DNA of 64,000 nt from Anaerotruncus sp. G3(2012) (GCF_000403395.2 NZ_KE159668.1:62001-126000), one strand, 5' to 3'; shown: positions 50,271-58,919, counted from the first letter of the stretch. Numbers and translations: made by a program. The notes: a model not told the origin generated them from the sequence alone.

Positions 50271-50311
50271 AAAACAGCCCGGCATGTTTCTGGTATGCCG
50301 GGCTGTTTTTA
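50271..50311. terminator. terminator of the small peptide gene
   Basis: AAAACAGCCCGGCAT (50271-50285), loop GTTTCTGGT, ATGCCGGGCTGTTTTT (50295-50310); it works in both directions and may also end the minus-strand gene at 50355. Confidence 0.9.
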
Positions 50312-50354
50312 TGAATTAGGAGAAAAAAATGAAAAGCAAGGTGGATGACAGCTC

Positions 50355-50693
50355 TTATGCGGTCTTGCTCATGCCCGATTTCTTCGACTCGGGCTGAGAC
50401 TGGAACTGGACTCTGGTTGCACGAGCGCGCTTGCGCATTTTGGCCTGCTTGCCATAGGAGATCATCCCGCTGACAAAGCTCCCGCCCAGCCCGAGGAAGA
50501 GGCAGGCGGCAAATTTATATGCGAACTTGTTGGTGAACGCGTAGACAACGACCTCCTGGAGGTAACGGAAGACACCCACCTCGGGGGAAAAGCTGACCAG
50601 ACCACCTGCAAAGATGGAAAGCAGAACGAAAGATACAACAGCAGTGATGCATCCTACGGTGAAAGCGCTCATGGATTTTTGTTTCTTTTTCAT
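50355..50693 (-). CDS. small basic membrane protein
   Basis: 112 residues from ATG 50693 (AAAGGGG upstream). Two hydrophobic segments (~residues 12-35 and ~60-82) with a Lys/Arg-rich C-terminal tail (KQAKMRKRARATRVQFQSQ) predicted in the cytoplasm. No motif I recognise. Its promoter region carries the palindrome GTTACAAATTGTAAC, so it is probably regulated. Confidence 0.7.
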   Translation of the reverse strand: MKKKQKSMSAFTVGCITAVVSFVLLSIFAGGLVSFSPEVGVFRYLQEVVVYAFTNKFAYKFAACLFLGLGGSFVSGMISYGKQAKMRKRARATRVQFQSQPESKKSGMSKTA

Positions 50694-50713
50694 TGCTATT
50701 GCCCCTTTCAAAA

Positions 50714-50728
50714 GTTACAAATTGTAAC
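50714..50728. promoter_or_regulatory. palindrome GTTACAAATTGTAAC
   Basis: Perfect 7-bp arms around one base, between the promoter (50807-50780) and the start of the 50693 gene, in operator position. Confidence 0.5.
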
Positions 50729-50779
50729 TATTCTGATAAACAATACAAAATTTCATCAATTTTCGATCTCCATATTTAT

Positions 50780-50807
50780 AATATACCATATTATTTTCAA
50801 AAATCAA
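50780..50807 (-). promoter_or_regulatory. promoter of the small basic membrane protein
   Basis: On the minus strand TTGATT (50807-50802), 16 bp, TATATT (50785-50780). Confidence 0.5.
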
Positions 50808-50993
50808 GAGGTAAACGGAGATTTTATTAAAGAAATTTTCATATTTGTAATCAGATTGTAATTTATTTGTTACCAGTTTGTAACCGAGCGCTGCACCCGC
50901 TGTAACCGTTCTGTCACCGATGCCCGGCCCGGATATACCTTCTATATGCAGTTTGGGTATCTGCGAGGCCGGTTATACATGGTTTTTCTTTTT

Positions 50994-51914
50994 TCAGCCT
51001 GGAAGCTGCACGCCCCAGACCTCCGCCCGGGTAGATGCAAAAACGGATTCGACGGAAACCCCGGCGATCGTATCCCCGAGCCGTTCCGCCAGCCCTTCTC
51101 CGTTCATCAGTTGGGCAAGCTGCAGCTTTGCGGCCTGCGACGCTCCCACAGCGGCGGACGGTTGTGAAGCCAGCAGGCTGTGCGCAATCTGTTTTTTCTT
51201 CCACAGCTCCATAAAATAGATGTGCCGGCTGAGGCGCAGCTCCCAGAAATCCGGTTCTTCGTCGTCCGGGCCGCTTCCAGAGCAGGTGATCCGCGGATGG
51301 CTGAACGCCTGCACGTTTGCGATGCTGCCGTCCTCTCCGATGGCGATGCACCGGGAAGAACGGGCGGTGATGCCCGGCATGATGGCTTCATTGCGCAGAA
51401 TATCGAAAGTGAACCACGCGTCGATCCGGGACAGAATCTCTTTGGCATATTCCGGCTCCCGCTCCATCCGCTCCTGCACCGCCGGATGGATGACTACCGC
51501 TGTTTTCCCTGCGGGGATCGAACCGAGTTTGCGGATTGCGCTGGACTCCTCGTAGGCAGGGTTGGGGCCGCTGGGCCTCCAGTTTTCCAATGCCTCGGTA
51601 TCCAGATCCTCCTGATAGAGAAGGTAGTGGGGGTAATCGTTCCGGCTCCGCCAGTAGCTGCTTCCGGCGTCGAACACATGGTAAACCAGTCCGGGATATT
51701 TCGCCCGGAGCATACTTTCCAGAGACACCGGTTGTGTCTGGGCGGCCTCTTCTGCCGCCGAAAGGCCGGTTACGCCGGCCGCCTGCTGTGCCACTGCGTC
51801 AAGGAAATTGCCCGTCTGACCCACTGCCGGCCGGCTCTGCGCGGATTCCCTATGCATCCGCGCAGCTGCATCAAGATGGGAGGCTGTGTCGATCATCCTG
51901 TCTATTCTGTTCAT
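50994..51914 (-). CDS. uncharacterised protein C of the LytTR operon (DUF6033-like)
   Basis: 306 residues, ATG 51914 after AAAAGGAG. No signal peptide or membrane helix. An Ala/Gln-rich N-terminal ~70 residues precede a conserved-looking globular part: YPGLVYHVFDAGSSYWRSRNDYPHY (key HVFDAGSSYWR), HPAVQERMEREPEYAKEIL, FDILRNEAIMPGITARSS and ELRLSRHIYFMELWKKKQ. From memory this fits clostridial proteins labelled DUF6033; I could not verify it. Last gene of the operon, 91 bp after gene B. Function unknown. Confidence 0.7.
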   Translation of the reverse strand: MNRIDRMIDTASHLDAAARMHRESAQSRPAVGQTGNFLDAVAQQAAGVTGLSAAEEAAQTQPVSLESMLRAKYPGLVYHVFDAGSSYWRSRNDYPHYLLYQEDLDTEALENWRPSGPNPAYEESSAIRKLGSIPAGKTAVVIHPAVQERMEREPEYAKEILSRIDAWFTFDILRNEAIMPGITARSSRCIAIGEDGSIANVQAFSHPRITCSGSGPDDEEPDFWELRLSRHIYFMELWKKKQIAHSLLASQPSAAVGASQAAKLQLAQLMNGEGLAERLGDTIAGVSVESVFASTRAEVWGVQLPG

Positions 51915-52005
51915 AGGCCGCTCCTTTTCAAAGGGTTCGGAATCTTTGCGCAGGGGGGTTCGTACAACGGACCTCCCTGTAAAAGATACGAAGATGGATT
52001 CCTGT

Positions 52006-52761
52006 TTATTTCCACATCAAATATTCAAAAAACTGTCCCAGACCGCCTGCGCCAAGGGAACCGGAAGAACCGAGTGAACCCAGGGAGCCGAACGATCCGA
52101 ACGAACCAAACATCCCCATTGCCCCGAGCAGGCCGAGCATATCGGAGGACGGCTGACCATTTGTCTGGTGGTTTCCCTGTTGCCCGTTTTTCTGCTCCAG
52201 AAGGGTGCGCAGCGAGACCTGCTGCTGGCCTGCCGGACGGGTCTGACCGCGTGTTTTCCAGAAACTGTCCTGCGAACTGACTTGAAAAATCCGCTCTGCG
52301 CTTCCATCCAGGCCGTTTGGATACCAGCTGCTGGCGCGGCGCTCCTCCCGTATGGCGCCATAGCGGAGGGTACTGAAGCTGCCGCCGCAGGATGCCGCCC
52401 ATTGGTCGGGCTGTGCCCAGCTGGTTTTGATGTCATTGAGGACCCATGCCTCATAGGACGGGTCGTTTTTCAGCGCCTGGAAGCCCGCATCGGTAATCGT
52501 AATCGACCGGGATTCCTGCGAACGGGTGGGGTGGATCGGGATTTGTGAAATCTGCTTATAGAGATATTGTTTATATTCTTCCAGCGTCATGTCCTTGCCG
52601 GGGCTGGAAACATCCTCCGGCTTGGATGTACCAGGCACCTCCAGGCCGTTGTTTTTCATAATCATCTCGCGGAACCCGCCGGGCCGCGGGGCTGGCAGCT
52701 GTGTCCCTTGGCTGTTCAGGGCATTGGTGTAAATCTGCGCCAGATAGTTGGTATCAATCAT
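52006..52761 (-). CDS. uncharacterised protein B of the LytTR operon
   Basis: 251 residues from ATG 52761, overlapping the kinase stop (ATGA) with AAAGGAG upstream. No signal peptide. Residues ~70-160 look folded, with SITITDAGFQALKNDPSYEAWVLNDIKTSW (key ITDAGFQALKNDPSYEAWVL) and a Trp/Tyr-rich stretch. The C-terminal ~40 residues are a low-complexity Gly/Ser/Phe repeat (GSFGSFGSLGSLGSSGSLG), possibly a sticky or secreted tail. Translationally coupled to the kinase, so it is probably part of the same signalling system. Family not known to me. Confidence 0.7.
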   Translation of the reverse strand: MIDTNYLAQIYTNALNSQGTQLPAPRPGGFREMIMKNNGLEVPGTSKPEDVSSPGKDMTLEEYKQYLYKQISQIPIHPTRSQESRSITITDAGFQALKNDPSYEAWVLNDIKTSWAQPDQWAASCGGSFSTLRYGAIREERRASSWYPNGLDGSAERIFQVSSQDSFWKTRGQTRPAGQQQVSLRTLLEQKNGQQGNHQTNGQPSSDMLGLLGAMGMFGSFGSFGSLGSLGSSGSLGAGGLGQFFEYLMWK

Positions 52762-54143
52762 TTTGGAACACTCCTTTCCTGCAATAAAACGGTCGCGCAA
52801 AACTCGTTGTTTCTGGTTTTGATCTCGATTTCCCCCATATATTTTTCCACCTCCCGCCGGACGTTGGAAAGCCCGATTCCGTGGAACATGCCCCCTTTGG
52901 TGGAATGTGGAAGCCGTGAATCCCGGTCGATTTCCAGTTCCCCTTCAAAGGGGTTTTTGACCTCGATCAGGAAAAACTTTTTCTGCTGCTTTCCCAGCAG
53001 CCGGATGTAGCGGGCGTCCTCCGGGAGCTTTTCGCAGCCCTCCAGTGCGTTTTGCAGCAGATTGTTGAGGATAATGCCGATGTCGTAGGGGTCGTACCGC
53101 TCCGACTGCGGATACCGGAAATCCACCTGGAAGGAAATCCCCAGCTTCACCGCCTGCCGCTGACGGTCGCTCAGAATGACGTCGGTGATGGGGTTGCCGG
53201 TTTTCACCGTCAGGTCAAACACCTTCATGCTCTCGTCCATCCGCCCGATATATTGCTCAATCTCCCCGTAGCTGCCGCTCTGCGCAAGCCCGCGGATGTT
53301 GGCCAGATGGCCCCGCATCTCATGTTTCATCCGCCGGATGCCGGTATAAAACCCTTCCACCTCCTCCATCCGTTCCTGCATGGCACGAATCTGCTGCTTT
53401 TCAAGAAAATAGGTGTTTTTTTCCTCCTGAAGCCGCGCCATCTCCTGATAGGAAAAGATGGAAACCAGCGTCCCCGCATAGAACATCCCCGCAACCAGAG
53501 GGACCAACCCGATGAACAGGGGATGCTGTTCGTAAAGCTGGAAGATAACCCCATCCTTGACGCCGATCAGCATGGTGAACAGGATGCTGCCCACCAGAAT
53601 CCCGGTCACCGGGATCAGGAGAAGGCAGAAGGTTTCCCACACCCCTAGGTGCAGCTCCTTTCTGTGCAGGACACCCGCCGCAAGGAAGAGGACAGCGAGA
53701 AACAGGGCAAACTGCACCAGCATAAGCAGCAGAAAATGGATTGTCAGGCGCAGAAAGATCTGTTCAGCGTCGTTCATTTCGGACAGGCGCTGGCTCCAGA
53801 GGAAGTTCAGGCTTTCCATGGCCAGCGCGCAGAGGTTGCGGGCGCTGAAAAAAACGGCCGACAGGAGCAGGATGGTTTGCCGGCTGAGGCGCAGAGGGGC
53901 TGACAGAAGCGACATCGCCAGTGTGATGAATGCCATGCTCGACCAGTTTGGCAGGTCGGCCACCAGCCCGGTCAGATAGGGGGCGAGGTAGATACAGAAA
54001 ACCGCAGCGGTTCTCTGCCGGAGAGTATGCCTCGACCTTGCCGCCAGAAACGGATGGAAGAAAGCCGCGAAACTTCCGGCATAGAGCAGGAGAAGAACCA
54101 CCAGTATGCCATGTTGAACCCATCGGAAGGTTGTCTCATTCAT
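52758..54143 (-). CDS. GHKL sensor histidine kinase (AgrC/ComD type)
   Basis: 461 residues from ATG 54143, overlapping the regulator stop by 8 bp. Six to seven N-terminal membrane helices (to ~residue 245), a coiled linker, then the GHKL module: phospho-acceptor His in RRMKHEMRGHLANIRGL, N-box NNLLQNALEG and G-box GIGLSNVRR. This build is typical of peptide-sensing kinases of quorum systems. No AgrB/AgrD-type gene is nearby. Confidence 0.9.
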   Translation of the reverse strand: MNETTFRWVQHGILVVLLLLYAGSFAAFFHPFLAARSRHTLRQRTAAVFCIYLAPYLTGLVADLPNWSSMAFITLAMSLLSAPLRLSRQTILLLSAVFFSARNLCALAMESLNFLWSQRLSEMNDAEQIFLRLTIHFLLLMLVQFALFLAVLFLAAGVLHRKELHLGVWETFCLLLIPVTGILVGSILFTMLIGVKDGVIFQLYEQHPLFIGLVPLVAGMFYAGTLVSIFSYQEMARLQEEKNTYFLEKQQIRAMQERMEEVEGFYTGIRRMKHEMRGHLANIRGLAQSGSYGEIEQYIGRMDESMKVFDLTVKTGNPITDVILSDRQRQAVKLGISFQVDFRYPQSERYDPYDIGIILNNLLQNALEGCEKLPEDARYIRLLGKQQKKFFLIEVKNPFEGELEIDRDSRLPHSTKGGMFHGIGLSNVRREVEKYMGEIEIKTRNNEFCATVLLQERSVPK

Positions 54144-54870
54144 CGTCCAGCCTCTGTTTGACAAAGTGCAGATACGCCTTGATAAACGCCCCATATTTGT
54201 ATCTTGAGATCAGCAGCCTTTCCCCGTTCACCAGCGTCAGCTCGGTTTTGTTGTAGGCGTCCACATAGGTGAAATTGACCAGATAGCCCTTGTGGATGCG
54301 GAAAAAACGTCCCTGCAGCTGTTCCTCCAGCGTCCCGATCTTCGCATAGTACGCGCACTTTTCGTCCTTCATGTGGAGCACGACCTTGTGGTTGCTGCTC
54401 TCGATGTAGTAGATGTCGTCCAGCGGGATCGCCCGGCTGGTATTCGCGTACTGGATCACGAGGGGATTGGCCTTCCGCATACGTTCGTCCCGGGACAGGA
54501 TGTGTTCAGCCGCCCGTCCAAAGACCTCCGCGAACCGCTGCTCATCAACCGGCTTGAGCAGGTATTGGAATGCATTCACGTCGAATGCGTCAAAGACGTA
54601 TTGCTCATGCCCGGTGACAAAGACAATGAGCGGCTGGGGTTCTATCGGGAGGCCCCGGATCTGCTTTGCCAGCGAGATGCCGTCCATATCGCAGCCGGAC
54701 GCCTCCATCCCGATGTCCAGGAAGAGCAGGTCAAAAACATCCGCTTCCGCCAGGCAGTCAGAAGCGGAACTGTATTCCAGGACCCTGCACCGCCGTCCCT
54801 GCTTCCGGATCAGGGCGGCGAGGTATTCCCGGACCGGTTTTTCATCGTCACAGACCGCCACCCGAATCAT
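54136..54870 (-). CDS. LytTR response regulator (AgrA type)
   Basis: 244 residues from ATG 54870, chosen because AGGA lies 8 bp upstream; two earlier ATGs lack one. Receiver domain with acidic CDDEK, phospho-Asp in LLFLDIGM and Lys in YLLKPVDE. The C-terminal LytTR domain (~130-240) shows IYYIESSNHKVVLHM, FFRIHKGYLVNF and LLISRYKYGAF. LytTR proteins bind paired 9-bp repeats near promoters. Forms a pair with the GHKL kinase. Confidence 0.93.
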   Translation of the reverse strand: MIRVAVCDDEKPVREYLAALIRKQGRRCRVLEYSSASDCLAEADVFDLLFLDIGMEASGCDMDGISLAKQIRGLPIEPQPLIVFVTGHEQYVFDAFDVNAFQYLLKPVDEQRFAEVFGRAAEHILSRDERMRKANPLVIQYANTSRAIPLDDIYYIESSNHKVVLHMKDEKCAYYAKIGTLEEQLQGRFFRIHKGYLVNFTYVDAYNKTELTLVNGERLLISRYKYGAFIKAYLHFVKQRLDDE

Positions 54871-54883
54871 TCGAGACATCCTG

Positions 54884-55396
54884 TCAGACGGTCCGGTCCA
54901 GCCCGCCGCCGGCGGAGATGCCCGCAAAAATCCGGTCCAGCAGGTCGGTTGGGATCGGCTGCCCGGCGGACCAGCCGGGGATGCTTGCCTTGATCGCGCT
55001 GGTCACCTTCCCCGAAATCTCCAGATGCAGCTGGTTGAACGTCCAGCAGGCAGACAGCCGGTCCTCGACCGGCAGGGTTTTATAGTATTCGTTCAATGTT
55101 CGGTAGTAGGCGTCCCATTCCGCTTCGTTATCCCCCGACATCCCATTGTATTTATAATAGCTGTTTTTGACATCTTCAAAGACGTGCTGCTTCATCTCGT
55201 CCGACACATCGATGATCTTCCTCCAGCCAGACCTGCCGGTAACGCACATCCCCTCCACGCCATAAGAATTTTTGAACTTCCCGGAACGCAGGTCTTCCAG
55301 TGTGTTGACGCCCTGCGGCGCGCTCCGGCGCCCCGTTGTAAAGCCGCTGAAAGGCCCCATCCGGTTGAACCAGCCCATGTTCCCGATGATCCGCAT
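54884..55396 (-). CDS. uncharacterised protein A of the LytTR operon
   Basis: 170 residues from ATG 55396 (AAAGGGGGAG 6 bp upstream; longer starts unlikely). N-terminus MRIIGNMGWFNRMGPFSGF, then a region with GVEGMCVTGRSGWRKIIDVS and a helical ISGKVTSAIKASIPGW-like part near the end. No signal peptide or membrane helix. First gene of the operon, 13 bp before the response regulator. The MRI-x-x-N-M start recalls flagellin-type N-termini, but nothing else supports that. Function unknown. Confidence 0.68.
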   Translation of the reverse strand: MRIIGNMGWFNRMGPFSGFTTGRRSAPQGVNTLEDLRSGKFKNSYGVEGMCVTGRSGWRKIIDVSDEMKQHVFEDVKNSYYKYNGMSGDNEAEWDAYYRTLNEYYKTLPVEDRLSACWTFNQLHLEISGKVTSAIKASIPGWSAGQPIPTDLLDRIFAGISAGGGLDRTV

Positions 55397-55589
55397 ACAG
55401 CTCCCCCTTTCAAGCTCTGTTTCTGCCCCTATCCTTAATCCTCGTTCGCCCTGCACATTTCCCAAGGACGGCTGCGCAACTGGCTGGTTTTCTGTCGCAA
55501 ATGGATAGAAGCCTGAATGGGAGGCAGCCTGCTTTTAAGAGGTTAAAAATCGCAGCGAAAGGGAAAACAGGACGGTTTCCCGCTCCCTT

Positions 55590-56423
55590 TTATTTTGTAT
55601 AGGGGACAAACCGGTCGATCGCCTGTGCGACACCGCAGTCGTCGTTGGATGCGGTCACATGGTCCGCGAGTTCCCGGATTTCCGGCAGGGCATTTTTCGG
55701 GGCGACCGCCAGTCCGGCAAACCGGAGCATCTCGAGGTCGTTTCCGTTGTCCCCAACCGCCATGACCTCCTCGGGGCGGATACCAAGCCGTCCGCACAGA
55801 TGGGAGAGCCCGTCCCCCTTGTTGGCGGACGCGGCATTGACCTCCGCGTTCCCCGCGACCGAAGAGGTGACCGCCAGCCCGCCGATCGAGCCGAGCAGCG
55901 CCCAGACCTCTTCGATTTGGTGCGGCGGGATAAACGGCAGATTGATCTTTTCCACGCAGGCATCCGGCTGGGCGGCGAGCGCGGACAGGCTCTCCACCTG
56001 TTCCCGGCTTGAACGGATCATCGCCCTGCGCCCCTCGGAAACCGGAATCCGCGAGAGGATCGCGTCCCCCTGGCGGTCAACGTAGGAGCAGCCGCAGCAA
56101 TAAAGCTCGGTGTAGAGTCCAAACGGCGCGATCTCCCGCAGCACCCGCAGAGCGAGATCCTGCGGTACCGGATTGGAATAGAGGGTTTCCCCGGTCATAA
56201 GGTCGCAGACCGCGGCGCCGTTTGAGGTCACCGCGTAGCGCAGCCCGGGGATCTCACGCAGCTGCTGGGGAATCCGTCCGCGAATCCGCCCGGTGGCAAT
56301 CACCACCTGCACCCCCTGCGACGCGGCCCGCGCAATCGCAATCCGGTTCGGCTCGGGCAGGGTGAGGTGGTCGCTGCAAAGGGTGGTACCGTCCAGGTCC
56401 AGTGCGATCAGTCTGACTTGCAT
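55590..56423 (-). CDS. Cof-type HAD phosphatase
   Basis: 277 residues from ATG 56423 with CAGGAG 8 bp upstream; the longer frame lies in the intergenic region. HAD motifs: catalytic DLDGT (residues ~9-13), VVIATGR (motif II), NKGDGL-type Lys (SANKGDG) and VGDNGNDLEML (motif IV). The type IIB cap is present. Cof family members dephosphorylate sugar phosphates or cofactor precursors such as FMN or pyridoxal phosphate. Confidence 0.92.
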   Translation of the reverse strand: MQVRLIALDLDGTTLCSDHLTLPEPNRIAIARAASQGVQVVIATGRIRGRIPQQLREIPGLRYAVTSNGAAVCDLMTGETLYSNPVPQDLALRVLREIAPFGLYTELYCCGCSYVDRQGDAILSRIPVSEGRRAMIRSSREQVESLSALAAQPDACVEKINLPFIPPHQIEEVWALLGSIGGLAVTSSVAGNAEVNAASANKGDGLSHLCGRLGIRPEEVMAVGDNGNDLEMLRFAGLAVAPKNALPEIRELADHVTASNDDCGVAQAIDRFVPYTK

Positions 56424-56480
56424 TTCAAAAACTCCTGTCGATTGATGTTGAAACCGCATATCGTAAAACCGCTGAAAAAT

Positions 56481-56543
56481 GCGGGTCTGCCGCAGGCTCG
56501 AACAGAATCGTTCCGCCTCTGTTTCAGATGCTTCGATTATACA
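56481..56543 (-). repeat. dispersed short repeat, copy in the HAD leader
   Basis: Read on the minus strand: TATAATCGAAGCATCTGAAA, hairpins AACAGA/TCTGTT and TGCGG/CCGCA, then toward the HAD start. Similar to 49904-49970. It lies in the 5' leader of the HAD gene, between its promoter and start. Confidence 0.5.
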
Positions 56544-56564
56544 ACAATCGCGCGGATCACGCAA
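56536..56564 (-). promoter_or_regulatory. promoter of the HAD gene
   Basis: On the minus strand TTGCGT (56564-56559), 17 bp, TATAAT (56541-56536), leaving a ~110-nt leader. Confidence 0.6.
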
Positions 56565-56794
56565 CGCCCTTTCCCGGAACCGGCGCTGTCTTTTTGGGTC
56601 GGGGATTTCCTTGGCAAAAATCCCCCGCTGTGCGTGCCCGCCTGGGGATATGGTCGCGGCCCTATCCCCCGCAAACAAAGCTGTCCGCCCCTGTCCACGC
56701 CGAAAAATGGTGTGCAGCGATTCTTTTGCATAAATTTACCCATCTATTATCAAAAAAATTGCGGCAGAATGCCCATCCCAACGGCAAACAAAAA

Positions 56795-56823
56795 TTGACT
56801 GTTCCGCCGAATCCTGTTACAAT
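56795..56823 (+). promoter_or_regulatory. promoter of the sfp-ppk2 operon
   Basis: TTGACT (56795-56800), 17 bp, TACAAT (56818-56823), about 50 bp before the sfp-type start. Confidence 0.75.
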
Positions 56824-56878
56824 AGGACTATATGGCAACCCGGCTTCTGTTGTAGGGATTGCCCAAAGGAGGGGACGG

Positions 56879-57487
56879 ATGCAGAACACGGTCTGGCTGG
56901 CGTGCACCGACCGCAGGGACCTGTCCGCTGCGGCGCGGGAGCTGCTCGCCCATGCGCTGGCGCTTGCTACACCGCCGGCATTGGTTTATGGCGCGCATGG
57001 AAAGCCCGAACTGGAACAGGGCGGGCTGCGAATCAGCCTTTCGCACACCAGGGGCGCGGTCGCCTGTGCGGTGTCGGCGTTCCCGGTCGGGGTGGATGTG
57101 GAGCCGCTCGGCCGGAAGGTCCGGGACTGGAAGCGGCTTGCAGAGCGGTATTATACGCCGGAGGAGCGGTCCTGCATCGACAGCCCGGAACAGTTCCTCG
57201 AGGTCTGGACCCGCAAGGAGGCGTACCTCAAACGGGATGGGCGTGGGCTTTCTCTGCCGCTTGGGCAGATCAACACCCTGTCCATCCCGGGGATTTCTAC
57301 CCGGGTCGTGAACGGGTTTGTCGTCTCCTTGTGCGGGGAACCGGCGGAGTTTTCGCTGGTGGCCTGCCGTTTGGAGCAGTTCAAAAAACAAGATGGGGAA
57401 AACGAAACCACCCAAAGGGGGCTATGCTATGTTGGAAGAACTGGACCTGCACTTGAAGATGGAAAAAGAGGAGTGGAACGCTTGTAA
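56879..57487 (+). CDS. 4'-phosphopantetheinyl transferase (Sfp family)
   Basis: 202 residues from ATG 56879 after AAAGGAGGGG. The CoA/Mg2+-binding motifs are VGVDVEPLGRK (~residues 60-70) and FLEVWTRKEAYLKRDGRGL (~105-123, key WTRKEAYLK). It transfers phosphopantetheine from CoA to carrier proteins. The last ~20 residues lie in the overlap with the next gene (58 bp), an unusually long overlap, so the C-terminus may be less constrained. No carrier-protein or NRPS gene is nearby. Confidence 0.9.
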   Translation: MQNTVWLACTDRRDLSAAARELLAHALALATPPALVYGAHGKPELEQGGLRISLSHTRGAVACAVSAFPVGVDVEPLGRKVRDWKRLAERYYTPEERSCIDSPEQFLEVWTRKEAYLKRDGRGLSLPLGQINTLSIPGISTRVVNGFVVSLCGEPAEFSLVACRLEQFKKQDGENETTQRGLCYVGRTGPALEDGKRGVERL

Positions 57488-58919
57488 GGAGATGCTCTGG
57501 CGGCGGCTGAGTGTGTTACAGCAGCGGGCACGTGAACTGAAAATCCCGACCATCATCCTGTTTGAGGGCTGGGGGGCGTCCGGAAAGGGCTTGATGATCT
57601 CCCGTCTGATCCAGAATCTGGATCCGCGCGGCTTTTCGGTGCACAACATTGTCGGGCCGACCGCGGAGGACCTGCGTTATCCGTGGATGTACCGGTTCTG
57701 GAAGCGGCTGCCGCTCTATGGGGAGATCGCGATTTTTGACCGGAGCTGGTATTATGGGGTTACGGCCGAGCGGGAGAGCGGGGGGCTGTCCGGGAAAGAG
57801 ATCGAGCGCCGGTTTGATGAGATTGTAGATTTTGAGCGGCAGATGGTTGATGACGGCGCAGTCCTGCTCAAATTTTTCCTGCATGTTTCCCGGAAGGAGC
57901 AGCGCAGGCGGCTCAAGGGGTTGGAGTCCAAAAAGGCGACCCGCTGGCGGGTGACCCAGGAGGACTGGCGCCGGAACAGGCACTATGAGGAAGAGGCGGA
58001 GCTGTTCGAGGAGATGCTCGAGAGAACCAGCAAATTGGACCTGCCATGGACGCTGGTGGAGGCGGAGGACAAACGGTATGCGGTGCACAAGGTGCTGGCC
58101 GCGGTGATCTCCGCCCTGGAGGGCGCGATTGCCCGCCGGGAGAGCGACAACATGCCCGAATTCGCGGGGGTACGCATCTCGAAGGAGCTGGCGTCCCGTC
58201 CGCTGCCGCCCCTCTCGGAGGTGAGCCTCGCCCGCCGCACCCTCTCGATCGAAGAATATAAACAAGAGCTGAAACGCTGCCAGAAACAGCTGTTCGAGCT
58301 GCAAAACCGGCTTTATCAGAAGCGCATCCCGCTCATCCTCGCATTCGAAGGCTGGGATGCCGCGGGCAAGGGCGGCACGATCAAGCGGGTGACGCAGGCG
58401 CTCGACCCGCGCGGTTATGAGGTGATCCCGATCTGTGCACCCTCGCCGGTCGAGAAAAACCATCAGCACCTCTGGCGGTTCTGGAACGCCCTCCCGCGGG
58501 ATGGACATACAGCCATCTTTGACCGCACCTGGTATGGCCGGGTCCTGGTCGAGCATATCGAGGGGTTCTGTACCATGGAGCAATGGGGCCGCGCTTATGA
58601 CGAGATCAACCGGTTTGAGCGGCGTCTGGCCGACTGGGGGGCAATCGTCCTGAAGTTCTGGCTCCAGATCGACCAGGAGGAGCAGCTCCGGCGGTTTATC
58701 GAGCGCCAGCGGATTCCCGAGAAACAGTATAAGATCACCGACGAGGACTGGCGCAACCGGGACAAGTGGGACCAATACGAGGAAGCGGTCAACGAGATGC
58801 TCGCCCGCACCAACACCGGCTATGCGCCCTGGACGGTCGTTGAATCGAACGATAAGCGGTATGGGAGGATCAAGACGATGAAAACGATCATCCATGCGGC
58901 GGAGGAGCGGCTGAAATGA
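57429..58919 (+). CDS. two-domain polyphosphate kinase 2 (polyP:AMP phosphotransferase type)
   Basis: 496 residues from ATG 57429 with AAAGGGGG upstream. Two PPK2 modules in tandem: the first has LFEGWGASGKGLMISRLIQ, the second AFEGWDAAGKGGTIKRVTQ (Walker A) with IFDRTWYGRVLVEH and the lid Arg region. Both have DRSWYYG/DRTWYGR-type motifs. Fused double-domain PPK2s mostly phosphorylate AMP to ADP with polyphosphate. Follows the Sfp gene with overlap and is followed by the YgjP gene with 4-bp overlap. Confidence 0.92.
   Translation: MLEELDLHLKMEKEEWNACKEMLWRRLSVLQQRARELKIPTIILFEGWGASGKGLMISRLIQNLDPRGFSVHNIVGPTAEDLRYPWMYRFWKRLPLYGEIAIFDRSWYYGVTAERESGGLSGKEIERRFDEIVDFERQMVDDGAVLLKFFLHVSRKEQRRRLKGLESKKATRWRVTQEDWRRNRHYEEEAELFEEMLERTSKLDLPWTLVEAEDKRYAVHKVLAAVISALEGAIARRESDNMPEFAGVRISKELASRPLPPLSEVSLARRTLSIEEYKQELKRCQKQLFELQNRLYQKRIPLILAFEGWDAAGKGGTIKRVTQALDPRGYEVIPICAPSPVEKNHQHLWRFWNALPRDGHTAIFDRTWYGRVLVEHIEGFCTMEQWGRAYDEINRFERRLADWGAIVLKFWLQIDQEEQLRRFIERQRIPEKQYKITDEDWRNRDKWDQYEEAVNEMLARTNTGYAPWTVVESNDKRYGRIKTMKTIIHAAEERLK

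Larger units (their letters stand above)
50694..50993. other. AT-rich regulatory region
   Basis: Unusually AT-rich for this genome. It holds a minus-strand promoter for 50693, the palindrome GTTACAAATTGTAAC (50714-50728), and more GTTAC/GTAAC motifs, including GTTAC-N6-GTAAC at 50869-50884 and GTAAC at 50902-50906. No gene. Confidence 0.5.
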
